Shown here: one piece after another, positions 1 through 11,879 of the stretch
How positions within the stretch are numbered: the stretch's first letter is position 1
Layout of the letters: each line of letters opens with the position of its first letter
DNA from: Fulvia fulva
Taxonomy: Eukaryota > Ascomycota > Dothideomycetes > Mycosphaerellales > Mycosphaerellaceae
Length of the DNA stretch: 64,000 nt
Assembly: GCF_020509005.1 (NCBI RefSeq)
Contig: NC_063022.1
Span: forward strand, 2,108,001 to 2,172,000
Direction: 5' to 3'
The notes under the pieces: model-generated
Database searches by the model: none
What the model was told of the DNA's origin: nothing
Seen by the model: the letters and a program-made list of their open reading frames with translations, nothing else
Made by a program: the position numbers and the translations under genes

Positions 1-202
1 GAACGCCTACGGGGGATATAGCTTGTTTGTCCTAGAAGTTACTAGCGTAGTAGAACTTCGTACTCTAATTACGAAACGTTTCTACAATATACCCGCGGCT
101 AGGTATCCCGGCCGTAAAAAGACATTCGAGTTAATTAGTAGATACTACCGCTAGCTACGTATAGTATAAACGATTGAGAGATTCGTCCGTAATTATGTTA
201 TA
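1..202 (+). pseudogene. Gypsy-G, left piece: integrase zinc-binding region
   Basis: RIP-degraded remnant of a Ty3/Gypsy pol gene on the plus strand. With stops read through, the frame resembles the N-terminal zinc-binding region of a retroviral-type integrase (a PGRKKTFELISRYYR-like stretch, where family members have HPG..KT..L..R.YWWP). The frame stops at Copia-1 and resumes after it at 5746 with the integrase core, so the two pieces were one gene. The upstream parts (gag, protease, RT and 5' LTR) lie outside the window. Several expected Trp, Gln and Cys codons are changed by C-to-T or G-to-A transitions. No function remains. Confidence 0.75.
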
Positions 203-425
203 TATTAAGAATATACAGTCCGTAGGACAAGTATATAGGTATAGGTGTGTTATATGACTAGATCACGTGACTAGGGTTTACTAGCCTATAGGCTAGTAAA
301 CATCTAGACACCTATACTAATACTAGCGATACTATATATAGATATACGCTATCCTATTAGGTCCTTCTTTGTCGTTTATATAATCCGCCGTCTTCTACTA
401 CTACGTTACTCGTACCTATTTAATA
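203..425 (+). repeat. Copia-1 5' LTR
   Basis: 223-bp LTR starting TATTAAGA, where the 3' copy keeps TGTTAAGA, and ending TTTAATA. It aligns along its whole length with 5518-5740, with differences that are mainly C/T or G/A. It holds an intact CACGTG at 264-269, which is CACGTA in the 3' copy. TTATA at 198-202 is the target duplication. Confidence 0.93.
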
Positions 426-441
426 GGTTATAAGCCCGGGT
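426..441 (+). other. Copia-1 primer-binding site (initiator tRNA-Met half-molecule type)
   Basis: Directly after the 5' LTR comes GGTTATAAGCCCGGG. Allowing one RIP-type G-to-A change (TGA to TAA), this is complementary to the anticodon-loop region of eukaryotic initiator tRNA-Met (..GGGCTCATAACC..). Copia-group elements are known to prime from an internally cleaved initiator tRNA-Met, so both position and sequence fit. The tRNA match is from general knowledge and was not searched. Confidence 0.65.
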
Positions 442-899
442 TAGTAACTCGGTGTTTTACCCTCGATAAAGTCGTATTAGAGTTATTCCTCTTTAGAATA
501 AAAGGAAGGCAGACTAGAGGCCGTACCCGCCTTATATAGGAAGCTATAGCCGTGCTATAGGTATATATAAGACGTAAAAGAGCCTAGTAAGGCACTATTA
601 GACTCCGAGTTAGGGAGCCTATACTAATACCTTAGACAAGTAGGCGAGCTTACTAAGAAGAGTCGCTCTCCGGACATCGCGTTCGTATCGACTAACTATT
701 TATTCTAAGAGAGCCGTAGTGTCTTAAAAACCCCCTCTACTAAGAGAGTTACGCTATAGTGTCTTAGTACTAATACGAGATAGTGTCTTAGAAACACTAT
801 CCTTATAACCGGCTTTCCTTACTTTCTAGTAGACAGCTATTCTCTCTACTATTAACCTCGCGTTCGGTTCACCTCCTATCGATCTAATCGCGTACGAAC

Positions 900-3800
900 G
901 AATATATCCTTTTACCTAAGGGTAGCTAACCTGTCCCTTAACTTACAAAAAAATAGAGAACGAGACTAGGTTTATAAGAAAGAGAGTAGCACCTGTTCTA
1001 ATAAGAGAGAACCACGAAATATAGTCTAAGCTAATAAGAATACACCTAGTGTTAAAGCAGGTTGACTAGGTCCTCGAAGACATTATTACGGACATTCCCG
1101 CTATAACCCTATCTATAGCGAGACCCTCTACATTATCGGAGTCATCCCTTCCTTTAGATTAAGCGATAAGGAAGGCATCGTACAGACGGCACAGTATAAC
1201 GGCCCTATATAAGATGTATATCTATCTATTCACAGATAACTAAGAGATAATATACGAGATCCGGTATATAAAGGAGTTATAGGAATAGGCTAAAGCTAAA
1301 TATAAGAGAAGACTTCTCGCTACTAGAAGAAGTTTGCTTTAGCAATATACCAATTTCGTAATAATAGAGGACTAGTCAATAGATGACGCCTAGTAGGAGC
1401 TTAGCTCAATTTTAAGGAGGGCTGTTTTGATCTCGCCTTAGTTCTAAGACATCAAGACTAAGGATAGAAAGATCTAGCAACTCTTAGTAGCTCTACTAGA
1501 CTTATTTAGCTCAATTCGCGATACAATTGATGCCTAGGTAAATCTCTTACTATAAGACATTCTTATAATCCTTAGGGAGAAGCAAGAACTAATAATTTAT
1601 TAAGGGACAGCTATATTTACTAAGAAGGGTTTCTAGGGCAAGCTTACGTACTATCTCTACGGTAGTAACCATTTTATAAGCAAGTGCCTACACCTTTCTA
1701 TAGCTTAGTAGGCTATTAGGAACAAGGACAAACTAGCTAGGGTTACCTACCCTACTAAGAGACAACCGTTACTACCTCGTAGGAGGTCATTATTACTAAA
1801 CCTTCGTAATACCCTTAAGGTAATAACAGACCTTATAAAGTAGATAAAGGAGAGCCGTAAGCCAAAGGCCTCCTCTAGTAAGAAGCCTATAAGGGCCTAT
1901 ACGACCTAGGAAGACGTATTAGACTCTAAGATACTATTAGAAGATAATAATGTTAATAAGGTTGCCTATTCTACTATAGAAGCTAAAGGCAAGTACCCCT
2001 CGTCGGAGTAGTTGCTTAACTCTTGTGCATTATTATATATAACTGACCAAGATTTACTATTTAGGATACTAAAGCCTCTTTAAAAGAGGAAGTGGATTAA
2101 GGTTAGGGGTGGCTATCTATAAGCTATATATATAGGAAGTGTAGTAATAGGTGGTCCTTCTAGAAAGTAAATTGTCTTAGAAAATGTCCTGTTTGTTCCT
2201 AGCCTTAGAGTTAGTCTTGTTTCGTAGAATTAGTTTAGCTAACAGTTTGCTATCTAACTACCTAGTTTTACCCTAAAATCCTTGTCTAGTAAACCCGTTG
2301 TCTAGACTAAACTTCGAGGAGGAGTACCGTTTATCTCCTCGATCTCGGAAATTCTTGAGCTATAGTATACTAGTATACTCTCTTAAGAACGTAACGGCAC
2401 CGCTATAGCTAATACTAAGTCCGAAGATTAGTAGGAGCTATAGTATAGAAGATGTGTACACCTTAGTAAGGGACTACTAAGAAACCTATATAGAGTCACT
2501 AATAAGAAAGATCCTATTCCTATTCCTTCTAAACACTAGAATTACAAGGTCTGCTCCCTTATAAATATAAGGAAGTTCAAAGGACCTACTATAGAGAGGA
2601 AAGGGGAGAGGCTAGCCCTTATCTCTATTGACATCTATAGGCCTTTTTAGGGCGTAGTCTCTAGGCTAGGATACAAATATTAGCTTGAGATTATAGACAA
2701 CTTCTCTAGGAAGAAGTAGGTAATCCCTTTGAAGGCTAGGAGCGACGCTCCTATAGCCCTACGGGATTAGAAGGTCTAGGTAGAACGGTAGTCAAGGTGC
2801 TTTCTATCTACGATCCGTAGTGATAGTATAAAGGAAATTCTCGCCTTACTAATAGAGTAGGAGAAGGAGTTTAGTACTTAGATAGACATAACTAATACCT
2901 ATAACTCTCTTCAAAATGGACTTATAGAAAGGTCAATTTAAGCCTCTAAGAACATAGTCCGGGCTATACTTAAAGACTCTAGTATACTAGTTGAGTTCTA
3001 GCTAGAAGCTTTATAAGTATAGACTATAATCAGAAATAGACTACCTAATAGTCCGATTATTGATAGTATTGCTCTTTTACTAGAAGAAGCCTTTACTAGC
3101 TAAGTACCGTCAGTCGACTATTTCCGCGTCTAGGGATACAAAGCTATAGTTTATATAGACCTAAGAGCCTAACCTTAAGGCTTAAGGAGAGACAAGTTAA
3201 TGAACCGAGGGAAAGAAGCCGTGTTTATAGGCTACTTAGAAAACACTACAAAACAATAGCTATCCTAGGATCCCGACATAAAAGCTATAAAAGCGTATAG
3301 TCACGTCGACTAGTTTAAGAATAAGAAGGGGGGAGATATAGATCTTGGTATCACCTTTACTAACTAGCCGAGTCGAGCGCTATAGCGTAATCCTATTAAT
3401 AGGAAGCCCTTTAGGGCGAAATTTTCAGATAGGGGATTATTAGAGACACCGTTACGAAGGCTAGGAGAAAATATTAAGGCGGTTTCAACACTATCGAAGG
3501 CCGATAACGGTGGATCTATACAGAACCTACCTAAGTCATTAATACTATAACAACCGCTATTTATATAACTTCCCCCTCCCCTAAAGGACATTAGGGAATA
3601 CTAGAAGTTTAGAGATCAGGGTACTCTAATAAAAGAAAAAGAAGATGTCGTTTAGTTCGACCTATCCGAATACCTAGCGCTACCTTAGGTTGTAGGCAAT
3701 AAGAGGTTAAGGGGGGACGGGGATAATAACTCTAAAGAGTATAAGGCTAAACACTATAAGGCTCTTATCGCCTAGATATACTATCTAGACCCTATAATAA

Positions 3801-5480
3801 GCTAGGTAGAGGAGATTCTGAACGACGTAGAAGAATATATATTTGCTACTATTAGGTAGGCTATAGCCTATTAGTAGGAAGTACTAATCCTAAAGTCCTA
3901 TAAGGTAGCCGTAGGAGACCCTAAATAGGGATATATATAGAGAGAGGTAATCGAGAACGAACTTATTACCTTAGTAAGTAATAACACCTAGGAAGTAGTT
4001 ATACCGCCAAAGGGTACGAATCTAATTACTTCTAGGTAGGTCTTTAATGTAAAAAGAATGATTAGTAGAGCTATTAAGAAGTTCAAGGCAAGACTAGTTA
4101 TAAGAGGGTTTTTATAGAAATATAGGGTTGACTTCGAAGAGACCTTTACACCTACTATTAGACATAATACTCTCCGAGTATTTATAGTAGTAGTATGTAA
4201 GAGAGACCTCGAGATGTACCTAGTAGATGTGAATAATGCTTTTACCTAAAGTAGTCTCCTTAAAGACATCTATATAATCCCTCCCCTAGGAGTTGAAGCA
4301 CCTCTAAACATAGTGTTCAAGGTCCTAGGAAGCCTTTATAGGCTTAAGCAAGTAGCTAGAGACTAGAACAAGCTCTATGTTACGAAGCTAGAGAAGATTA
4401 GATCTACCTAGTCCTAGGTAGATCTATACCTACTTATCTATACGGATAGAAACCTTATAGTCCTTACCTATATAGATGACATACCTATTGTAGCTCCGAA
4501 GCTATTAGATGTTTAGTAGTTTAAGGCTAAGCTTAGAAAAGTGTTTAAGATTAAAGATCTTAGTGAACCTACGAAGATCCTTAGAATAAGGATTATAAGA
4601 GACAGGTCCTAAGGTACTTTAAAGCTTGATTAAGGATACTATATCTACGCTAACTTAGCTAAGATGAACATAGCTAGAGAGAAGGCTACGCCAACCTACT
4701 TACCTATAGAGAGCTACGAGCATTTAGTACCTACGGCTCCTATAGATAAGAGGTGTAACAAACAGGATTACTAGAGCTATAATAGTACCTAGATGTAGCT
4801 AATGACAATAACAAGGCCAGACTTAGCATTCCCCCTTAGAAGAATTAGCTTATATATTACTAATCCCTCGTAGTAGTATATAAAGGCTTTAAAGAAGCTC
4901 TCCCGATACCTACGGTCGTACCTAGACCTAGGTCTTATATATAGAAAGGGAGGGGGTAATCTCTAGGGATACTCGGACTCTGACTACGCTATAGACAAAG
5001 TGGATAGAGTCTCAATTCTAGGATACGTGTAGTTCCTTTATAGATCACCTATGTCCTAGATAAGTAGGAAGTAGAAGTCTGTTATAACATTAACAATAGA
5101 AGCTAAGTTTATAGCTATAAACGTAGCCGTAAAGTAGTTACAATTTCTTGCTACTATCCTTAGGGAAATGGGGTGCCCAGAACTAGTGGGAAAGAGCTCT
5201 TTCTAGCCGAGTGTAAGGGTAAGCAAGGGTACTATTGACGAGCTAAGGCTAGTCAAGCTTATAGGTAATAACTAAGCCGCTTTGATACTTATTAAAGATG
5301 CCTATATATATAAAAGGTCAAAGCATATTGATGTTATATATAACTATATTAGATATCTCTAGTAGTAGAAGAAGATTGTAGTAGACTACTACTATATAAA
5401 GGATATAGCTACTAATAGGTTAATAAAGCCCCTTAATAGCTAGTAGTTCTAAAACTTTATAAGGTAGCTCTAGCTTACGT
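900..5480 (+). pseudogene. Copia-1 gag-pol pseudogene
   Basis: Read through its stops, this stretch gives an ordered Copia polyprotein. The gag-like part (about 900-2050) is poorly conserved. The integrase core spans about 2560-3310, with an ISIDIYRPF-like first catalytic region, an ITNTYNSLQNGLIERS-like segment and a VFIGYL motif. Reverse transcriptase spans about 4030-4620, with LVDVNNAFT, LYGLK (RIP-altered) and an intact YIDD box near 4474. RNase H spans about 4940-5440, with a YSDSDYA block and a KHIDV..YIR block. TAG stands in place of Gln or Trp throughout. A minus-strand 75-codon frame at 3364-3591 is a chance shadow. No functional protein is expected. Confidence 0.85.
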
Positions 5481-5517
5481 AAAGGGATTATAGAAGACTA
5501 TATAGCCTAAGTAGGAG

Positions 5518-5740
5518 TGTTAAGAACATATAGGCCGTAGGACAAGTATATAGGTATAGGTGTGTTATATAACTAGATCACGTAACTAGGGTTTACTAGC
5601 CTATAGGCTAGCAAACATCCGGACACCTATACTAATACTAGCAATACTATATATAGATATACACTATCCTATTAGGTCCTTCTTCGTCGTTTGTATAATC
5701 CGCCGTCTTCTACTACTACGTAACTCGTACCTATTTAATA
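5518..5740 (+). repeat. Copia-1 3' LTR
   Basis: 223-bp partner of 203-425. It keeps the canonical TG start (TGTTAAGAAC). The purine-rich AAGTAGGAG just before it is the likely polypurine tract. It is followed by the target duplication TTATA at 5741-5745. Confidence 0.93.
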
Positions 5741-5745
5741 TTATA

Positions 5746-7549
5746 TATAGAACAACGGTTCTATTAAATTAGTAGTATTAGGGCCTCCTTATACTATTAC
5801 CGGCACCCTTCGGAGTATAGGAGGATATCGCTATTAACTTCGTAATAGATTTGCCCGTAAGTAAGAGCTTAACCGATAGACAAACGTATAAGAACGTTCT
5901 TATAGTTACGGATAGGCTTACTAAGGAGAGACCCCTAATCCTAGTACTATAGATAGACGCCCTATATATCGTATATATCTTTATCCCCTATATCTTTATG
6001 CGTTATAGCATTCCTAAGAGTATCGTCTCGGATCGGGGCTCCTAGTAGACGTCTACGTTCTAGAGACGAGTTTACTCCCTACTCGGTATTTAATAACGAC
6101 TATCGACGGCCTTTTACCTAGAATCCGATAGATAGTCTAAAAACACGAATAAGGTTATAGAACGTTACCTTAGGGCCTACATTAACTACGCCTAAGATGA
6201 TTAGGTTGATTAGTTACTACTTACCGAGTTTGCTACTAACAATTATAAATTCGCTACTACTAGAGTGTTACCCTTCTACGCTAATACCGGTCGTAACCTA
6301 GAATTTACGGATACTAGTCTAACTACCCCTATAAAGCTTATGCCCTATAAGTAACTACTCAATATAGAATCTACGAATGCGTTTACTAAGCGTATAAACT
6401 AGATATACGTATATCTAAGGCAAGAAATTGTGTTAGCCTAAGCGTTATAAGTAGATTTTATAAACGTGTATCGCTAGCTACCTCCGAATTATAATATCGG
6501 CGACGAAGTTTATATCAATACTACTAACTAGTTAATAACACGCCCGTCTAAGAAGCTCGATATTAAGAACGTAGGGCCGTACGAGATTACCGTAGTACTC
6601 CCGTATTAATATACTTACCGCGTTATAATACCCGATTAGTTAGGCAATCTCTATAACACTTTCTACGCCTCGCTCCTATAACTAGCTACTAATGACCCCG
6701 AACCTAAATAGATCCTAGTACCGCCGCCTCTAATCGAGATTACCCGCGACGACGACGGCGAAACATCCGAAGAGTACTTCGTAGAGGATATACTCGATAG
6801 GAAATATTTTAAGCTAAAGGGAAGACTACTAAAATACTTACTACTAAAGTAAGACGAGTATAAGTACCTAGTGAAGTAGAAAGGATACCGCGAGCCGAGC
6901 TAGGAGCTACTAGAAGCATTAGTAGGAGTAGCCGCCTCTATTATAGACTTCTACTACAACTTTCTAATAAAGTCTATACCCGCCGACTTTAAGCTACCGT
7001 ACGACTAGGTACCTAATAAGGACCGAGTTACTAGTATACTACGATCTTATACTAAGTCTAGGTAGTTACCTACGGAGAACGCGAGTACGTCTATACCGGT
7101 AGTTATACTATAAACTAATACGCCCGTAACGGCGTCTAAGCTATAAGTAAGGACGTTACGCCGCTCGACAAGACTTAATACAAGTACGATAGAGTTCGAT
7201 ACGTCTATATTTAACCTATAAAGCTCTATAGAAACGAACGCTATAGATATAGGCTCGGATACTCAACACGCTAGGGCTACTATAGAACCGCGTATACCTA
7301 CTTCTATAAAGATAATAACGGATAGAAGTCTCTATAACAAGCGTTAGAACAAGGATGTCGCTATATACCCTAAGCCTCTTTATAGCCGTACTAGCTTAGC
7401 CGCCCGACGGATATAGTGATCGATAGTAAGGAGGATATTAAGGGTTTAGAGGATGCTTAAGCTAAATAAGGTAGACTAGAGGATAATATAGTTTTCGTAG
7501 ATATACTACTATAGAGACAGAGCCGTCCGAGGGGAAATAGCGATCTAAA
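5746..7549 (+). pseudogene. Gypsy-G, right piece: integrase core and chromodomain
   Basis: Continuation of the integrase begun at 1-202. The conceptual frame shows an integrase catalytic core (NFVIDLPVSKS; later IVSDRGSQ, the second catalytic Asp region, near 6020-6045), then a GDEVYINTTN / RPSKKLDIKNVGPYEI segment typical of the Gypsy integrase C-terminus (about 6490-6600). A chromodomain-like block YLVK.KGYREPS.E (about 6850-6920) has TAG where chromodomains carry Trp. About 600 bp of low-similarity coding or untranslated sequence follows, then the polypurine tract. Chromodomains in this family are known to bind methylated histone H3 and guide integration. Inactivated by many stops. Confidence 0.85.
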
Positions 7550-7562
7550 GGGGGGGGGGTAC
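7550..7562 (+). other. Gypsy-G polypurine tract
   Basis: A run of ten G followed by TAC lies immediately before the 3' LTR. It is the presumed plus-strand primer site. The same G-run plus TAG/TAC arrangement precedes the 3' LTR of the other Gypsy elements here. Confidence 0.7.
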
Positions 7563-7703
7563 TATTACGGTTTACTACTACCGTAACGTCGCGCGCCTTA
7601 GCGCTTCCTTATATATCTCGCGCGCTTCGCGCTTCTCTTTCGTAGCCTTACCGAATAACGCTTGCTTTACGATAACCCTACACTATCGTCTTATAGATTA
7701 CTA
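7563..7703 (+). repeat. Gypsy-G 3' LTR
   Basis: Starts TATTACGG (a RIP-altered TGTTACGG) right after the polypurine tract. The right edge is placed at about 7700-7706 because Copia-D RNase H sequence on the minus strand begins there. The 5' LTR and the second target duplication are outside the window, so the end is approximate. Confidence 0.6.
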
Positions 7704-8306
7704 CCTATAATAGGTAGATAGGTTACTTATAAATAAGCTTATCCTTCCTAGGGTAAAAGTAATGTCTAGCCTTATAATTATTACTAGCTATATCTAAGTA
7801 CTATTAATACTCTAGTACTCTGCCTTATCACACCTCTTATCTATATAGCTTAAAGGTTTAAGGGCCTTATAGCTGTCTATAGGTAAGTATATAGGTACTA
7901 CCTTCTTATAGTTCATTCCTATCTTAGCTAGGCTGTCCCTAACAAAGTGTCCTTAGTTAAGTTTTAGGATTCCTCTCTTCCTATCCCTTATAACTCTTAT
8001 ACTAAGGATCTTTTTAGGTTTACCTAGATCTTTAATCTTGCTAAGTTCTCTTTTAAACTAGAGAATATCTATTAACTTTAGTATAGCAATTAGAATGTCA
8101 TCTATATATATATAAGGATTATAATCTCCCTCTTCTTATAAATAAGTAGGTATAGATCTACTTCTAACTATATAAATCCAATCTCTCTAAGCTTTAATAT
8201 ATAGAGTTGATTCTAATCTCTAGCTACTTACTTAAGTCTATATAAGCTTTTAAGGATTTTGAACACTATATTTAGTAGAAGCTTAACTCCTAGTAGTAGT
8301 AATATA
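7704..8306 (-). pseudogene. Copia-D segment 1: reverse transcriptase (C-terminal half) and start of RNase H
   Basis: On the minus strand the conceptual frame reads GVKLLLNIVFKIL.SLYRLKQVARD, then PYIYIDDILIA (intact YIDD near 8100), then PIYLPIDSY and RLDITFTLGRISLFISN. This is the Copia RT-to-RNase H transition, closely parallel to Copia-1. The piece is cut on the left by Gypsy-G and on the right by LINE-1. Rejoining it with 13306 onward across the LINE-1 target duplication restores the RT frame. TAG codons show RIP. Confidence 0.83.
8294..8306. repeat. LINE-1 target-site duplication, left copy
   Basis: TAGTAGTAATATA (13 bp) is repeated exactly at 13306-13318, bracketing LINE-1. The size is typical of LINE integration by target-primed reverse transcription. 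Confidence 0.9.
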
Positions 8307-8429
8307 GATAGATAGATTTGTCATTCCCCTGTTCTAGGACCCTACCCGGCCTATATAGGTATATATCTATTGTTATATATAAAGGGAAACCCGAATAGGT
8401 GAAAACCCTTCCCGCCCCCGACTACTCCT

Positions 8430-11400
8430 TGTCTAGTTTAGCTTTCCCTCTAAACGTACGTAGTCTATGTCACTACCCCGTTAGCCCCTGCTCCTAGCCG
8501 GTCTCGTCGCGCTACGTCGTGTCCTCTCTTCCTACACTGCTCCTACTAGGCGGTACTATTCTAGCTAGCCCTTCTCTAGTATCTAGTTCGTAATACGCCG
8601 TAGGTCCTTAGCGTTATTAAGAAGTGCCCTAATCGTCCGGTTCCTCGCCTTTACTATCCACTCCCCCCTTCCTAGCGACCACCTCGGATAGACGAGGAGT
8701 ACGTGCCGTACGTTCTAGGAGCGATAGCCGTAGGGGTAGCTAGTATTCGTGTATCCTAGAACCTTCCTCTATAATAGGTACCCCTAGAGGCCGATGTGTT
8801 CGCTTCGTAGTTAGGTTACTATACTACTCTATACCCTCGTAAGGCGGTAGTAGATAAGCTTCGGGGGGTGCTTGACCGCGGATTTTATAGCTAACTATTC
8901 CTTAGGTTGTCCCGCTAGCTAAGGGCGTCTACTATACCCTATAACCTAGTTGTTCTACCTCTCTTTCTATAGTTACTCTATAAACGATTTCTTACCTTCC
9001 TATTATATTGCTAGCTATTCGTCCCTTACTAGGTAGTTCGGCTCGTTTCCCGGTCGAATAGCCCTATACGCTAGTACTAATTCGCGGGCCCTTACGACTA
9101 TACTAGCGATAACCTTCTATACTAGGTACTGTGCCGACTTGCCTAAGTAGGAGGTCCGTAGTCCCTAGATGTATAGGTCGATCGGCGGTATAGCGGTCTC
9201 GTACTTAAGTATCCTCGTTAGTATCGACTTATATACCCCGGTAACCTTCCTTAGGCATTAGTTTTGGATCTTCGCTAGCGGCGCGACGAGTCCCTTCGAT
9301 AGGCAGGCCCTCTCGCCTAAGGACTATACTTAGCTACTATAGGTAAGGACTGGCCGTATAATAGCCGTATATAGAAGTCGTAACTACCGGAAGTCCGCCC
9401 CCTATATAGACGTAGTGAGCCTCTAGTATAATACTATATTCTGTTTAGCTTTCCGTAATATTACCTATACGTACTTCCTCTACCGTAGCGCCGGGTCTAC
9501 CTATAGTCCGAGGATCCTAAGCTAATTTGCCGGGTTAGTCGTATGCCCCTATATCTAGATAGAAGCTTGTATATTATAGAACCGTAGCCGGCGCGTAAAG
9601 TGTATCAGATTGTACTTTTCTAGGGCAAACCGAGCCCCGTACCTCCTAGCCTAGTCCTCGTAGATCTTGTGCTTCTCTTCTAGTAGCCTATAGTTCTCCT
9701 TAGTCGAGGAAGACTACGCTAGGATGTTTGTGTCGTCTACGAAGCCGCTCGTAGCGGTGTTCTAGGATTCTAGGGCTAGGAGTAGCGTCGCTATAAAGAA
9801 GAGGAACAGAATAGGTACTAGCGTTAAGCCTTACGGGATTCTAGTATAGACTACTTAAAATAGGCTTCTATACTAGCCGACTAGGATCGACGTACTACGG
9901 TTTTAGAGGTAGGACCGTACGAAGTTAACAAGCTACTTAGGGAGTCCTTTCGACCTTAGGATATAGAGTAGCCGCGGGTATAATACGTAGTCGAAGGCTC
10001 CCGATATGTCTAGGCTAAGTAAGGAAGCCACCTTGTCCCTATTCTTATACTAGATAGCCTTTACCTAAGAGGTGATAAGTTCTATCGCGGATAGCGTCGA
10101 TCGCTATAGGCGCGCACCTATCTAGGTGTCCGGGAGTAGGGAGTGTTCCTCTACCGCCTCGGAGAGTCTCGTTATAACTAGCTTCTTAAGCGCCTTCCTA
10201 AGAGTATTAAGGAGCGTAATTAGGCGGTACGATTTTACCTACGTATAGTCTTCCTTCTACGGCTTACGTAGGACCACTATCGTCGATTGTTTAAAAGCTA
10301 TCGGGTGGTACCCGGTCTATAGGTAGGCGTTAAAGATCGCTATAACTACTAGGGCTAGTTGATCTCTACACTTCTTTAGTAGCTCGTTTAGGATCCTATC
10401 CGGCCCCGGGGCTTTCTTCGCCGGCAACTTCCTTAGTATAGCGGCAACTTCTCCCTCGGATACCTCCTATTAGACCGCGATACTAGGGGCTAGGGGAGTA
10501 GAGCTGTTTATATCGCTTAGATTAGCCTCGACTAGGGGCGGGAAGAACTTACTAGCTAGTAGACGCGCCTTGGCCTCGGGGTCGCTAACCGGGCCACTAG
10601 GCGATTATAGCGCTAGGATAGAGAAGGAGGGGCCCTATATAAGGTCCTATCGGGCCCATTTCGCTAGCTTCTACATCCTCTCTAGCTTGCCGGCGATTTC
10701 TTCTACTATAGCCCTCTAGCCGACTGCTTTCTCCCTTCGTATTATAGCTTTCTTCTGTTAGTATACCTCCCTATATACGTTCTAGGCCTCCTCGCTATAG
10801 CTGCTCGTCTACACCCGGCGGGCTCTCCTTGCTTCTCTTACTACCGTAGTATACTCCGGCGTCTAGTATAGTTTAGACTATGTCGTTAGTTAGGTAAGCG
10901 GAACGTAAAGTAAGGTCGCTTTTCTTATTTCGTCTGTCAACCCCTAGACTACTTCGTCTATCTCGTCTTTACTGTTATATTGCTACTACGCGATCTAGAC
11001 TAGCCTCTAAGAGTCATCGAGGTACGCCTAGATGTTAGCCTAGTAGGCCTTTCCCTAGTTTGGCTTAGGGGTACTCGCTAGTATACGTTATATCTATGTC
11101 GTAATAGAGGTCCTGACTAGTATATAGTCTAACGACGCCTCGAGTTTATATTCGATCCTATAGTAGGTTACCGTGTAGTAGTAGCTATCTAAGATCTAGG
11201 AGAGGTCGATCGTGCCTTAGAGTCCCCCTCTCTTCTAGGTGCCTAGGTCCTTCGGGGTATTAAGGGCAATTACGTTACTCGCTATTAAGTCGAGTACTTC
11301 GTCGGCTATAGGGTACGGCTATATAAGGCTTTCCTAGGAAGGGTAGTGTATATTAAAGTCTCCTACTAGGATGTAGTACCCTTGTCTCTTAAGCGTACTG

Positions 11401-11790
11401 TCTAGGTGTCTATAGACCCCTAGGTCGCGGCTAGACCTCGAGGCTAGCGGTTATATATATAGGTTATATATCTAGGTACTACCTACGTAGAGGGAGGTAA
11501 TATCGCCCCCGCCTTCTTCGTCTACGTAGTACACTACCTCCTAGTCGGATTCTAGTATATCCTTACTAATATAGAAGTACGTACGGGGTCTGCCGTCGCC
11601 TCGTAGGTATGTCGTATAGCCTAGTAACTTGTAGGTCGTTAGTCTCTTATAGTACGGGTTAATCTATAGCTCCTAGATTGTAAGGACGTAGTAGACGCGC
11701 GGGTCCGCCTTATATAGGAAATGGTTCTAGACTATATCCTTACTATAGTTGACGTTATACTAGATAATACTAAGCGTATCGAGACTAGTC
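8430..11790 (-). pseudogene. LINE-1 ORF2 pseudogene (endonuclease and reverse transcriptase)
   Basis: On the minus strand an apurinic-type endonuclease region (about 11000-11790, with a VVGDFNI-like motif near 11340) is followed by the reverse transcriptase fingers (KAPGPDRILNELLKKC near 10390), a SYRLI.LLNT block near 10200, the LSLDISGAFDYV block near 10000 and the catalytic FVDD box at 9732-9743. A C-terminal Cys/His-rich stretch lies near 8680-8780. This matches the Tad1-like LINE architecture. In-frame TAG codons interrupt it throughout, so it is not expected to be active. Confidence 0.85.
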
Positions 11791-11879
11791 ATCGGCATCG
11801 ACAATCATTTCCTCTATATCGTCCTATATCCTACTACCCTATACGTCCTAGTCTACGCCTATCGGCTATATACTAAAGG

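Larger units (their letters stand above)
203..5740 (+). mobile_element. Copia-1, full-length RIP-degraded Ty1/Copia retrotransposon
   Basis: Complete LTR retrotransposon of 5538 bp with two 223-bp LTRs and a 5-bp target duplication TTATA (198-202 and 5741-5745). Domain order on the plus strand is gag-like, integrase, reverse transcriptase, RNase H, which is the Copia order (Gypsy has integrase last). A primer-binding site follows the 5' LTR, and a short purine-rich stretch precedes the 3' LTR. The element split the integrase gene of Gypsy-G and is therefore younger. Many in-frame TAG codons and LTR differences that are mostly transitions show it was inactivated by RIP after insertion. Confidence 0.93.

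Noticed and set aside
58..202. Independent element at the left window edge
   Set aside because: The coding content (integrase zinc region) continues in order after Copia-1 at 5746, and the TTATA duplication shows the two parts were contiguous.
3364..3591. 75-codon minus-strand frame in Copia-1
   Set aside because: It is antisense to the Copia polyprotein remnant between integrase and reverse transcriptase, with no recognisable content.
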